18,538 bases of DNA from Crocinitomicaceae bacterium (GTDB taxonomy: Bacteria; Bacteroidota; Bacteroidia; Flavobacteriales_D; Crocinitomicaceae): positions 1 through 18,538 of the forward strand of contig JAURHO010000015.1 of the NCBI GenBank assembly GCA_030833265.1, written 5' to 3'. The notes under the pieces are model-generated. The model did no database searches and had not been told where the DNA came from. It worked only from the letters and a program-made list of their open reading frames with translations. Positions 1-7,606 of the stretch are shown here, piece by piece (within the stretch, counting starts at the first letter, position 1; every line of letters begins with the position of its first letter). A program made the translations under genes and the position numbers.

Positions 1-318
1 ATAACCCTTTTGCTGGCCATTATGAGTTAATGAAAATGCCACTGCGCCTACTCTTTCAAGCCCGGCTCCGCCATCACCTCCTAAAGAAAGTTCGTCGTCC
101 CAATCATTTTGGTCTGCACGATACGAATACATTTTTCTCTTGTATTCAAATTCATCCATGCCGGTAAGTGCAAAGCCTTTGTTCTCAAGCACAAATGCGC
201 AAGCCGCTGATTTTGGAGGGCCTTTTACCGTATCTTTTTGCAACCAATAATCTTGAGTGAAAGCGAGCTGCACCAATAAAAGCATGCCTATCAAAAGGCT
301 TAATTTTTTGAGCCTCAT
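1..318 (-). CDS. Secreted kelch-repeat protein, N-terminal part (cut by window edge)
   Basis: An open frame starts at ATG 318-316 and runs without a stop to base 1, giving 106 residues. It opens with a signal peptide (MRLKKLSLLIGMLLLVQLAF, then TQ at the likely cleavage region), and the mature part begins DYWLQKD, like the starts of the two kelch proteins upstream. Residues 36-73 follow the kelch pattern: a hydrophobic strand, NKGFALTG, then YSYRADQNDW. A second repeat begins near residue 88. The ATG overlaps the stop of the preceding gene as ATGA, so it is the last visible member of a coupled operon. By analogy with its paralogues it should be a six-bladed propeller with a C-terminal T9SS sorting domain, but that part lies outside the window. 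Signal peptide and kelch start are seen directly; T9SS export is inferred. Confidence 0.8.
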   Translation of the reverse strand, partial: MRLKKLSLLIGMLLLVQLAFTQDYWLQKDTVKGPPKSAACAFVLENKGFALTGMDEFEYKRKMYSYRADQNDWDDELSLGGDGGAGLERVGAVAFSLTHNGQQKGY

Positions 319-1523
319 ATCTTCAAGATTTTTTTGGTGAATACTTGGCCATCTTTTGAAATAAATCGCAAAATATAAGTTCCTGACTTAAATTTATCGA
401 GGTCTAGGTGGGTCGCTTGCAAGCTCAAATTTGCGTACTCTTCTTGCAAAATGCCCGTTATACTCCAAAGCTGAATTTTTTCAATTTGACCCGTAAGACC
501 CTGAATTGTCAAGATTTCAGTTGCTGGATTTGGGAAAATAGAAAGATTGGTTTGTAATACTTCAAGCCCAGCGTAGTCACAAGGCGCATATTCATAAAAA
601 CTTGCTTTTTTACCACTGTATCCTTTACCCGTGCCTACATATGCTTTTTCACCAATCGTAAAAGCAATGGCACTTTTTCTTTCACTGCCTCCATAAGCCG
701 CTCTTAGTGTCCATGTATCTGATTTGGGGTTATACTCAATGAGGTCGCCGAGCAGACCTCCGTTGTTGCCCAAGCAAACAAAGCCCCTGTCTTCAAGTGT
801 AAACGTGCTCGCTGCACCGCGTTCATAGGCTGGAAAAGCGGCAATTGGCGTCCATTGATTTGAGCCTGGGTTATAGCAATAAATGTCCTTTTTGAAAATA
901 TTTTGGTCTATGCCCATCCCAACATAAGCTTTGGACCCCACCACAAATGAGCTCATTTGAAAACGCACGCCTCCCGGGAATGCCGCACGCTGAATCCATT
1001 GATCTGTGCTTGGTTTGTATTCCCAAAGTTGCGAACTGTAAGTGGCTGAGCCCGTTTTTCCACCGCAAATGTATCCTTTGCCTTCAACGGCAAAACCCGT
1101 TGAAAAATACACGCCGTTGCCGCCCATTCCCGGGAAATCAGCAATAGCCGTCCAGGCATTGGTCAGCGGATTGTAGCGCCAAAAATCTTTGAGCGTGATT
1201 CCCGCAGGTGCAGATACACTGTCCATTCCGGTGCCCACATAAGCGTAATTACCAATCACAAATGAAACGGCGTCGCGTCTTGCTGAGCCCGGTAAGTCTG
1301 CCCTTTGCGCCCATGAATCGGTACTTGGGTCATAGGCCCATAAATCTTTGTGAATAACCTCAGCCGTATCTTGACCACCAAATAAATAACCCTTATCCAT
1401 CACAGAAAAACCTGTAGCACGCTCGCGTTTGCCCATAGCCACATCATTGCGCTTTGTCCAAACGTTGTATTGCGCTTGGAGCAAAAATGGAGCAAAAAAT
1501 AGAATTAAACCGAATATCCTCAT
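315..1523 (-). CDS. Secreted kelch-propeller protein with T9SS sorting domain
   Basis: 402 residues. A signal peptide (about 1-18, ending LLQAQ) is followed by six kelch repeats of about 50 residues, each with a hydrophobic strand, a GYxxGG or AYVGTG turn, K-D-L/F-W-Y-(D/N)P, W, and RAxFPG. Examples are KDLWAYDPSTDSW, LKDFWRYNPLTNAW and SQLWEYKPSTDQW. Six repeats fit one closed beta-propeller. The last 70 or so residues are a type A T9SS sorting domain: LSIFPNPATE, a GTYILRF strand and the lysine-rich end TKKILKI. The protein should therefore cross the outer membrane by the T9SS and be released or anchored at the surface. No catalytic residues are recognisable, so a binding role is the safest guess. 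It overlaps its upstream neighbour by ATGA at 1520-1523 and its downstream neighbour the same way at 315-318. Confidence 0.9.
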   Translation of the reverse strand: MRIFGLILFFAPFLLQAQYNVWTKRNDVAMGKRERATGFSVMDKGYLFGGQDTAEVIHKDLWAYDPSTDSWAQRADLPGSARRDAVSFVIGNYAYVGTGMDSVSAPAGITLKDFWRYNPLTNAWTAIADFPGMGGNGVYFSTGFAVEGKGYICGGKTGSATYSSQLWEYKPSTDQWIQRAAFPGGVRFQMSSFVVGSKAYVGMGIDQNIFKKDIYCYNPGSNQWTPIAAFPAYERGAASTFTLEDRGFVCLGNNGGLLGDLIEYNPKSDTWTLRAAYGGSERKSAIAFTIGEKAYVGTGKGYSGKKASFYEYAPCDYAGLEVLQTNLSIFPNPATEILTIQGLTGQIEKIQLWSITGILQEEYANLSLQATHLDLDKFKSGTYILRFISKDGQVFTKKILKI

Positions 1524-2668
1524 TGTTTAAATAGCATTTGTTGCTTTAATAGTTGATGTCCTTTGGAAATTTGCAGGAGATAGGGTCCTGCTGGTAACTG
1601 TGCAAAGTCAAATGTTTGATGATCAGAATGGAGGCTTGTATTTAAAATCATTTTTCCGTTGAGCTGAACCAAAGAAACATTTAAAGGATAGCTGCCTTGC
1701 GAACCATTTAAATTTATGGTTAGCTCATTTGAGAATGGATTCGGGTAGACCTTTAAATCCATCGTAATTTCATCGATGCCAATGGTGTTGTCAATCGGAT
1801 TGAACTGCCAAAAATCATTGAGGTTTACACCGTTTGTGCCTGTTCCGAAATAGCCACGGTCATGAATTGCCCAAGCTACCGGGAATCGTCTGCTTGTTCC
1901 GGGAAAATCTATTTCTCGACGCCAAGTATTTGTGGCAGGATGAAAAGACCAAACTTGCTCCGTAACAATTGCTAATGCGCCTACATAACCAGAGCTAACA
2001 TAACCGCGCTGCTGAATAGCGAAACCAGAACTACCGCCAGTTGAATTGCCAGGAAAACTGGCACGTTGTATCCATTGATCATGTAGAGGCTTGTATTCTA
2101 GTAATTGATTGCCGTATTTAATATAGCCGCTTCCTTCAATTACAAAAGAGCAGGTCCAGCTACCAAATGTGGCCGGCGGAGTTGCACACAAAGACCAGCT
2201 ATCGGTATTTGGGTTGTACTTGGCCAGCTGATTTGCTTGGTAGACAAATCCTCTATTGTTAACCGTGAATCCTTGGCTATCGCCAGGATTAGGTAATATA
2301 CAATTGGCAATTTGCGCCCAAGTGTTGTCCGCAGTATTGAATTTGTAGAACTGTGTACTCAGTGCAGAACCGCCACCAACAACTGGGCAATTATCAGCAA
2401 TGAATGCAACCGCGCCATGAGTTGCAATGGGAAAATCTGCTTTTTGGGTCCAGGTGTCAGCGGCAGGATCATACTCCCACCAATCTTTGAAAGTAATATC
2501 TTGACCTGTGCCATTGATGTGCCCAAGCCCAATGTAGCCTCGGTGCGAAGTAGCGCAGCCCGTAGCGCGGTGTCGCCCTACACCACCCACACTTGCTTTC
2601 TGAATCCAGAATTGGGCCTGAAAAGGGAATTGCAACAAAAGCAAGCTCACTAAAATGATAGTCCTCAT
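1520..2668 (-). CDS. Secreted kelch-propeller protein with T9SS sorting domain (paralogue)
   Basis: 382 residues from ATG 2668. An in-frame ATG four codons upstream (2680) would add MAKA, but the 2668 start gives the same ATGA overlap with the preceding gene as the other operon junctions and leaves a typical signal peptide (MRTIILVSLLLLQF, then PFQAQ). Six kelch repeats follow. Repeats 1, 5 and 6 are canonical (RGYIGLG, RGYVSSG, RGYFGTG), while repeats 2-4 are degenerate and shorter, with the glycine pair lost (CPVVGGG, FVYQANQ, GYIKYGN). The C-terminus is a T9SS type A sorting domain: LKVYPNPFSNELTI, LVQLNGKMI, GPYLLQI. It is related to the downstream kelch protein; both contain DQWIQRA-FPG, which suggests an old tandem duplication. 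The ligand is unknown. Confidence 0.9.
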   Translation of the reverse strand: MRTIILVSLLLLQFPFQAQFWIQKASVGGVGRHRATGCATSHRGYIGLGHINGTGQDITFKDWWEYDPAADTWTQKADFPIATHGAVAFIADNCPVVGGGSALSTQFYKFNTADNTWAQIANCILPNPGDSQGFTVNNRGFVYQANQLAKYNPNTDSWSLCATPPATFGSWTCSFVIEGSGYIKYGNQLLEYKPLHDQWIQRASFPGNSTGGSSGFAIQQRGYVSSGYVGALAIVTEQVWSFHPATNTWRREIDFPGTSRRFPVAWAIHDRGYFGTGTNGVNLNDFWQFNPIDNTIGIDEITMDLKVYPNPFSNELTINLNGSQGSYPLNVSLVQLNGKMILNTSLHSDHQTFDFAQLPAGPYLLQISKGHQLLKQQMLFKQ

Positions 2669-3795
2669 AGCTTTTGCCATTTTTGAATCTTACCCGTTTC
2701 TGTCTGCAAAAGTAGAAAGGTGCCAGGGGCTATATGCTCTAAATTTTGACCAGCACTTACAGCTGAATCAAACGATAACAGTAGTTTGCCATGAAGATCT
2801 GTTAACTGATATTTCCCCGTATCTGGCTTCACTTGGAGCTTTCCGCTACTTGGGTTTGGATAAAGTTGAAATGGCGCCTGAGTCAGTTCATCAAGACCAA
2901 CATAAGTGGCGTCCATATGCAAAGTGTAATCACCTGTGAGTGAACCCCAGCCCTCAACAATAATGTAAAGCGGGCCTAAATTAGTTGGATCAAAAATTAG
3001 TTCAGAACTCGGCGCACACTGTGTTGCATCGTCGTTGTAAGCAATCACTTGCCCGTTCATGTCAACCACACTTAAAAAAGTATCAAAACTAGACTCACAA
3101 AGAGAAACACGGACAGAAGCTAATAATGGATTGGGTTCAAAATAATAGTAAATGTCGGCAGAAGGATAAACAAAGTTTTGGTTTGAATAACAGATCTCTG
3201 TTGATCGCGTATCTGTGTAAGGCAGCGTGCCAACTACGATTGCATCATTTTGGTCATCTCCAGGATAGCCAGTGCAATTTAGACCATTGGCAAGGGTGAT
3301 GCCGAAATCTGTGACAGAGCCCCATTGATAGGTTCCACATGGATTCAAAGGCAAGGTGCCTGCTTCGCGTTGCATGACACGAAGGCGTGTGACACCATTG
3401 ACAGCATTTGGAGGAACCGTAAAGCTCCAAACTTGGACCGGTGCAGGAGGTGTGCCTGCCCAAGTTCCTAAACTCTCGTAGGCGTCAAAGTTACCATTTT
3501 GATCGAAGTCTATCCAGGCTTCTCCGGCACCAGCATAGTTGCCGCCACAGGTGCCAAACTTCACTGAAATCGTGTAACTAGCTCCGGCATTGAGTGTGAC
3601 ATTGACATTTTGTGTGAGGTCTTGAAGCCCAATAATACCAGGGCAACCTGTATAATTTATGGCGCCTACTACGCCATTGAGCACCACACTTTCGACATTG
3701 GAGTCAACTGTGCTTGTGGGGCCAACGTTCGTGCAATATTGAGCAAAAAAGCGCCCACTAAAAAGTAGTAAAAGACTAAGGTAGAAGTGTTTCAT
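2665..3795 (-). CDS. Secreted GEVED-domain protein with T9SS sorting domain
   Basis: 376 residues, apparently the first gene of the four-gene cargo operon. Residues 1-19 are a signal peptide ending FFAQ. Residues of about 25-168 form a GEVED-type beta-sandwich as seen in many Bacteroidota surface proteins; its signature is AWIDFDQNGNFDAYE at 93-107, a calcium-loop-like acidic stretch, followed by the typical strand TRLRVMQRE and by Y-W-G-V-D-F. Residues of about 171-288 resemble a bacterial pre-peptidase C-terminal (PPC) beta domain: SADIYYYFEP, FDTFLSVVD, AYNDDATQC, LYIIVEG and YTLHM. From 308 the type A T9SS sorting domain begins (FQLYPNPSSG). There is no protease or other catalytic domain, so an adhesive or structural role is inferred. 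Its stop overlaps the next start as ATGA. A 63-base gap separates it from pth upstream. Confidence 0.88.
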   Translation of the reverse strand: MKHFYLSLLLLFSGRFFAQYCTNVGPTSTVDSNVESVVLNGVVGAINYTGCPGIIGLQDLTQNVNVTLNAGASYTISVKFGTCGGNYAGAGEAWIDFDQNGNFDAYESLGTWAGTPPAPVQVWSFTVPPNAVNGVTRLRVMQREAGTLPLNPCGTYQWGSVTDFGITLANGLNCTGYPGDDQNDAIVVGTLPYTDTRSTEICYSNQNFVYPSADIYYYFEPNPLLASVRVSLCESSFDTFLSVVDMNGQVIAYNDDATQCAPSSELIFDPTNLGPLYIIVEGWGSLTGDYTLHMDATYVGLDELTQAPFQLYPNPSSGKLQVKPDTGKYQLTDLHGKLLLSFDSAVSAGQNLEHIAPGTFLLLQTETGKIQKWQKL

Positions 3796-3810
3796 GTAGT
3801 AAGTTGTCTT

Positions 3811-3832
3811 AGCAAGATACGGAATTCTTGCT
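3811..3832. repeat. Short inverted repeat between pth and the GEVED/kelch operon
   Basis: AGCAAGA (3811-3817) and TCTTGCT (3826-3832) form a perfect 7-bp inverted repeat around an 8-base spacer, in the only gap of note between the two minus-strand gene runs. It lies 16 bases before the start codon of the GEVED gene. It could be an operator for the cargo operon or a weak hairpin after pth. There is no T-run after it on the minus strand and the stem is not GC-rich, so it is not a convincing terminator. The minus strand also reads TATCTTGC across one arm, an imperfect match to the TAnnTTTG -7 box. Confidence 0.35.
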
Positions 3833-3858
3833 TAACAAAAACTGAATACGGCCAGAAA

Positions 3859-4422
3859 TTACTTGTTGTTCCAGTGTGTCATGGCCATGGCTAAGCCATC
3901 AAAGACGAAACTTTTTACAGCCTTACTAGCTGTATCGATACGCTCAGGTAAAGCTTTGTCTTCATCTGGTTTCCAGGTACCTAGTACATAATCGGCTTGT
4001 TTGCCTTTTCCGAAGTCTGCTCCTACTCCAAAACGCAAACGCGCATATTCTTGCGTTTTGAGTAAGGCCTGAATATCTTTTAAACCATTGTGTCCGCCAT
4101 CACTGCCTTTGCCTTTCATCCTCAAAGTCCCAAAGGGTAAAGCGATGTCGTCGGTAACTACTAAGAGTTGTGAAACAGGAATTTTCTCGGCTTGCAGCCA
4201 ATAATTAACGGCTTTACCAGATAGATTCATGTAAGTAATCGGCTTGATTAAGATCAGTTGTCTGCCCTTGAATTTAGCCTCCGCTCTGAATGCTGCTTTG
4301 TCGAGGGTAAACTGCACCCCGAGATCGGCCGCCAGTGCATCTAGCACCTTAAAGCCAATGTTGTGTCGGGTTTCAGCATATTCAGCACCCGGATTTCCGA
4401 GACCAACAATCAAAAATTTCAT
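3859..4422 (-). CDS. pth: Peptidyl-tRNA hydrolase
   Basis: 187 residues, close to the usual length of bacterial Pth. The enzyme cleaves the ester bond of peptidyl-tRNAs dropped by ribosomes and so recycles tRNA in the cytoplasm. Key residues are present: Asn10 in GLGNPG, catalytic His20 in TRHNIGF, the YMNLSG segment at 64-69, Asp91/Asp92 in VVTDD, and Asn112 in GSDGGHNGL. The start follows the stop of the beta-barrel gene by one base, so it is most likely the last gene of the long minus-strand operon. It is essential housekeeping in most bacteria. Nothing odd is seen. Confidence 0.97.
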   Translation of the reverse strand: MKFLIVGLGNPGAEYAETRHNIGFKVLDALAADLGVQFTLDKAAFRAEAKFKGRQLILIKPITYMNLSGKAVNYWLQAEKIPVSQLLVVTDDIALPFGTLRMKGKGSDGGHNGLKDIQALLKTQEYARLRFGVGADFGKGKQADYVLGTWKPDEDKALPERIDTASKAVKSFVFDGLAMAMTHWNNK

Positions 4423-4423
4423 G

Positions 4424-5290
4424 CTACCAATTAGGACAAGAATTACACTTATCTTTTGATTTCAAATAAAATAATGCGCCAACTACGATATCGCGTTCGC
4501 CAAATAAGAACATTTGTTTGGCGTGTGAATCATAATCGTTCGGGCGGGTTTTTACTCTTATTTGATCGATGAAGCCGCCAGATACATTTGCGGCCACAAA
4601 AATGTGTCTGAAAAACTCAGCTCGGAGTCCGAGATGTCCTGAAACACCTAAACCCGAAATAGAGACCGTAGCGACATTTTTTTGACCTGCAAACGTAAAA
4701 TCATTAAACGATAGGATTGGGCCTCCTCCCACACCCATCATGGTGGTTAAGGCGAAACGACCTTTTTCTGTCTGATAGACTTTGAAAACATTGGTGAGCT
4801 GAAAATTGATGTAATTCAAGCCGTTTGTGTTTTCATAATGAAAAGTAGTTTCTTCTGTTGTGACAGAATCACCGCTGTAGGTTCCTGACCAGCCGGTTAC
4901 AGGGTCAATACCGGGATTTATTGTGCCACTGAGCAAATAAGTGGGTCCGTGTTGCATCACGTACTTCATGTGCTCATACCCAAAAGAAATTGCCCAATTT
5001 CTTTTAAAGTTGTAGCCAATTCTGACATCAAATTGAGGCACCGTGAACATTTTTGGGTCAATGTACTCTGAAAAATTTCTAGATGGTCTATCAGTAGCTT
5101 GAACGCCTTGCAAACGAAAATCGTATCCAGGGCCAATGAATCGGATGGTGCTCGGAGTATAAATACTGCGGTTATAACCCCAATAAAAAAAGAGTGTGCC
5201 CGGGCCCGTCGATTTTTTTGACGGTGTATATTGAGCAGCAGCTTGTGCCACTATAAAAAAACTCAGCAGTGCGACTATTAACTTTTTCAT
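4424..5290 (-). CDS. Predicted outer-membrane beta-barrel protein
   Basis: 288 residues, not assigned to a named family. An N-terminal signal peptide (MKKLIVALLSFFIVAQ, then AAAQ) precedes a chain rich in alternating aromatic/hydrophobic and polar residues, as in outer-membrane strands: TLFFYWGYNRS, FDVRIGYNFKRNWAISFGY, NYINFQLTNVFKVY and LGLRAEFFRHIFVAANVSG. YNFKRNWAISFGYEHMKY is a typical hairpin of an OmpW/OmpA-like small barrel. The C-terminus ends in a lysine- and cysteine-containing tail (DKCNSCPNW) rather than a terminal aromatic strand residue. The start overlaps the upstream stop as ATGA (5287-5290) and pth follows after one base. Its pairing with the upstream anchored protein may be functional; the function is unknown. 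Confidence 0.75.
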   Translation of the reverse strand: MKKLIVALLSFFIVAQAAAQYTPSKKSTGPGTLFFYWGYNRSIYTPSTIRFIGPGYDFRLQGVQATDRPSRNFSEYIDPKMFTVPQFDVRIGYNFKRNWAISFGYEHMKYVMQHGPTYLLSGTINPGIDPVTGWSGTYSGDSVTTEETTFHYENTNGLNYINFQLTNVFKVYQTEKGRFALTTMMGVGGGPILSFNDFTFAGQKNVATVSISGLGVSGHLGLRAEFFRHIFVAANVSGGFIDQIRVKTRPNDYDSHAKQMFLFGERDIVVGALFYLKSKDKCNSCPNW

Positions 5291-5997
5291 CTGGTAATGA
5301 TTTTAACCCATTCTTCCTGGGACAATATTTTCTCTAAACGATAATGTACAGATTGATCCGCGTTGTACCATTCTATGAGCCCAACACTTTCGGCGAAAAT
5401 ACTGGTTCTTAATCCAATTTGCTCCGCTTCTTTTCGGGTGTAAGGATTTAAGGTGGTTGCTCTAATTTTATCTGTAAAGTAAAGGCATTTTGTCTTTTTG
5501 CCCATCAATTGGGCGCTTTTGGTCAATTTATATTTCCTAAAGACTTCATAAAGAATGAGTGTAGAATCGGTGAGCCCACTGAATTTAGAGGCAAACCATG
5601 TTTCTTTTTTGAGGTCAAACGGGAAAAGTTGATTTTTGTAAAGTAGCGCTTTCTCTTTGTTCTGATTGCGATTCACCACCATTTGATCTTGAACGCTTAA
5701 AGAATCGATGTTGTAATTGATGGCTTCACGCAAACGGCCGTCGCCTTCATAAACCTCAACAATCAAGTGGGGCCCAGCAGCATCTTCAACCGTATAAATG
5801 CGGTGAAATTCTTCTTCTAAACCCTTTGCCGCATCGCGATAAAGATAAATTTTAGGCAGCGTGTCTAATGGATAGAAAAAAGCTGCTTGTGGGTTCAGGC
5901 TAGTATAGGTGGCTTCTGAATCTTCATTGTTTTTTACCAACACGCCAATAATTGTAGCGCCCAATACTAAACCTAAAATCCAAAGCCACTTTTTCAT
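5287..5997 (-). CDS. Unknown membrane-anchored protein
   Basis: 236 residues that I do not recognise. Residues 4-21 (WLWILGLVLGATIIGVLV) form one hydrophobic segment, either an N-terminal anchor or an uncleaved signal. The rest is soluble and mixed alpha/beta, with no cysteine pair and no catalytic motif that I can name. Features that stand out are VEVYEGDGRLREAINYN, a charged NRNQNKEKALLYKNQ stretch and a C-terminal IEWYNADQSVHYRLEKI segment. The soluble part should face the periplasm. The start overlaps the stop of the pseudouridine synthase gene as ATGA (5994-5997) and its own stop overlaps the start of the beta-barrel gene as ATGA (5287-5290), so the two envelope proteins are translationally coupled and may work together. 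Confidence 0.7.
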   Translation of the reverse strand: MKKWLWILGLVLGATIIGVLVKNNEDSEATYTSLNPQAAFFYPLDTLPKIYLYRDAAKGLEEEFHRIYTVEDAAGPHLIVEVYEGDGRLREAINYNIDSLSVQDQMVVNRNQNKEKALLYKNQLFPFDLKKETWFASKFSGLTDSTLILYEVFRKYKLTKSAQLMGKKTKCLYFTDKIRATTLNPYTRKEAEQIGLRTSIFAESVGLIEWYNADQSVHYRLEKILSQEEWVKIITR

Positions 5998-6902
5998 TTT
6001 GACATCTTTAAAAACGCGACTTCTTGCTCCGTTAGGTGACGGTAGTATCCACGTGGAAGGTCTTTTTTTGTGAGGCCAGCAAACATGACGCGATCAAGCT
6101 TAATTACCTGATAACCGAGTGCCTCAAGGAGTCTTTTGACAACCTGACTTTTTCCGGATCTGATTTCTATGCCGATTTCATGATTGGTGGCGCCCTCGAC
6201 ATAGCTTGCTTCTTCTGCGCGCGTGCGGCCATCTTCTAGGTCTACGCCACGCATTAGTTTTTCGAGGTCTTCACGCGAAACGGGTTTGTTGACTTCGACA
6301 TGATAGAGCTTGCGTGCTTGGTAACGTGGGTGATTGAGTTTTTTGAAAAGGTCTCCGTCATTTGTAAATAACAAAAGGCCTGTGCTTTCGCGCTCGAGTT
6401 TGCCCACCGGATAAATCACTTCACGACATGCTTTTTTCACGAGCATCATGACCGTTTTGCGGCCACGCGGATCTTCGATAGTGGTGATGTAGCCTTTTGG
6501 CTTGTTGAGTAAAACGTAACGCTTGGTTTCAGCATTGATAGTCTCGCCATCGTACTGAACAACGTCGGTCTGTTTGATTTTATAGCCCAATTCAGTAATG
6601 ATTTGGCCATTTACCGAAACCACACCAGTTTGAATCAGGACATCTGCTTCTCTTCTTGAGCAAACACCTGCATTGGCCAAGTATTTATTGAGACGCACCG
6701 CATCTTCATTGAAGGTAGGAAGTGGATCTCCTTTCTTCATTTTGATTTTGTAGTCGATGTATTTGCGTTTGTCGCGGGCCGTAACTTTAGCCCCTTCTTT
6801 TCCACCTTGTGCTTTGGTTCTTGAACCAGCTTTTACGGGGCTCTTTTTAGGGCTTTGCGCACTTGATGAACGCTTCGTACCTGTTGATTTTGGTTGTCTC
6901 AT
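5994..6902 (-). CDS. rluB: RsuA/RluB-family 23S rRNA pseudouridine synthase with altered catalytic motif
   Basis: 302 residues from ATG 6902. A start 22 codons upstream (6968) would run back into the SCO1 gene and give an unrelated cysteine-rich leader, so it was not chosen. Residues 1-50 are a Lys/Ser-rich basic extension common in Bacteroidota RluB proteins. An S4 RNA-binding domain begins at about residue 70 (VRLNKYLANAGVCSRREAD). The synthase domain contains YVLLNKPKGYITT, VGKLERESTGLLLFTNDGD and VIKLDRVMFAGLTKKDLPRG. The family converts a uridine of 23S rRNA to pseudouridine. The usual GRLD catalytic motif reads GKLE here, with Glu170 (codon 6393-6395) at the position of the universal catalytic Asp, and the usual GRNRxVRR is GKSQVVKR. 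RNA binding is likely; activity is uncertain. Confidence 0.88.
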   Translation of the reverse strand: MRQPKSTGTKRSSSAQSPKKSPVKAGSRTKAQGGKEGAKVTARDKRKYIDYKIKMKKGDPLPTFNEDAVRLNKYLANAGVCSRREADVLIQTGVVSVNGQIITELGYKIKQTDVVQYDGETINAETKRYVLLNKPKGYITTIEDPRGRKTVMMLVKKACREVIYPVGKLERESTGLLLFTNDGDLFKKLNHPRYQARKLYHVEVNKPVSREDLEKLMRGVDLEDGRTRAEEASYVEGATNHEIGIEIRSGKSQVVKRLLEALGYQVIKLDRVMFAGLTKKDLPRGYYRHLTEQEVAFLKMSK

Positions 6903-6909
6903 TTGAGTA

Positions 6910-6917
6910 CAAAGATA
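6910..6917 (-). promoter_or_regulatory. Possible -7 promoter box before rluB
   Basis: The minus strand reads TATCTTTG, an exact match to the Bacteroidota TAnnTTTG -7 consensus, in the 34-base gap between the SCO1 stop and rluB. Only seven bases (TACTCAA) separate it from ATG 6902, which supports that start but implies a very short or absent leader. I do not find a TTG or TTTG -33 element at the usual 17-23 base spacing, so confidence is modest. Confidence 0.4.
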
Positions 6918-6936
6918 GACAAAAACGACGAGTGTC

Positions 6937-7602
6937 TTAGCGCTCCTGCAACAGGAGCTCGATGTCATTGATGAGGTCCGTTACTTCTTTAGGATTAGTG
7001 CCATCGTAATATCCCCTGATTCTTAATTGCGGATCGATTAAAACAAAGTTATTCGTGTGAATGAAATCGCTGCCGGCATCACCTAAATTTTGGGCTTCGG
7101 CTGGCTTTAAAACAAAGAAGGATTTTCTAGCCAATGCATATAAAGCTGCCTTTTCACCAGTTAAAAAATGCCACTGCCCCTCTTTTGCATAGTGGGCGCT
7201 TGCGTAGCGCTTCATTTGTGCAACAGTATCAACTTCCGGATCCACAGTGAAGCTGAAAATCCCTACTTTGTTGTTTGCAATAAATTTCTTCTGAACGCGC
7301 TGCATTTGCGAATTCATGATGGGGCAAATGCTTTTGCAAGTCGTAAAAAAATACTCCACAACACTCACCTTGCCTTTCATGTCAGCCTCGGTGATGAATT
7401 TTCCATCTTGGTTCTGAAAACGAAATGCACCGATTCTGTGGCCCATTCCGATGCGCAGCATTTCAGGGTCAACCATTTCCTCTTGTACATCTATCGGATT
7501 GATAACGGGCAGGATCTTGGCTTGGCTTTCTCCATTGAGAAAATAATAACCAATCGGGACCAAAATCATAAATAATATGCCTAAAAAAAGAATGCGCTTC
7601 AT
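6937..7602 (-). CDS. SCO1/SenC copper chaperone for cytochrome oxidase assembly
   Basis: 221 residues. An N-terminal hydrophobic segment (about 4-21) anchors a thioredoxin-fold domain in the periplasm. The copper ligands of the family are all present: Cys89 and Cys93 in TTCKSICP (CxxxC) and His182 in DFIHTNNF. The DPEVDT segment and FVLIDPQLRIRGYYDG also fit SCO1/SenC/PrrC. Members deliver copper to, or reduce, the CuA site of cytochrome c oxidase subunit II; some act as thiol redox proteins. The gene lies 9 bases after the kinase stop. The neighbours are not oxidase genes, so this context adds nothing to the function. An exact TAAATTTG box lies four bases before the ATG. Confidence 0.93.
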   Translation of the reverse strand: MKRILFLGILFMILVPIGYYFLNGESQAKILPVINPIDVQEEMVDPEMLRIGMGHRIGAFRFQNQDGKFITEADMKGKVSVVEYFFTTCKSICPIMNSQMQRVQKKFIANNKVGIFSFTVDPEVDTVAQMKRYASAHYAKEGQWHFLTGEKAALYALARKSFFVLKPAEAQNLGDAGSDFIHTNNFVLIDPQLRIRGYYDGTNPKEVTDLINDIELLLQER

Positions 7603-7606
7603 GATG

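Noticed and set aside
2312..2939. Open frames on the plus strand opposite the kelch and GEVED genes
   Set aside because: They have no signal peptide, domain or start context and mirror well-supported genes on the other strand.
6942..6958. GCTCCTG-CAA-CAGGAGC hairpin at the end of the SCO1 gene as a terminator
   Set aside because: It lies within the last codons and has no T-run next to it on the minus strand; the nearest T-run is more than ten bases away.
6903..6968. Upstream ATG giving rluB a 22-residue cysteine-rich N-terminus
   Set aside because: It lies mostly inside the SCO1 gene, has no family support, and the promoter-like box at 6910-6917 falls between it and the chosen ATG 6902.
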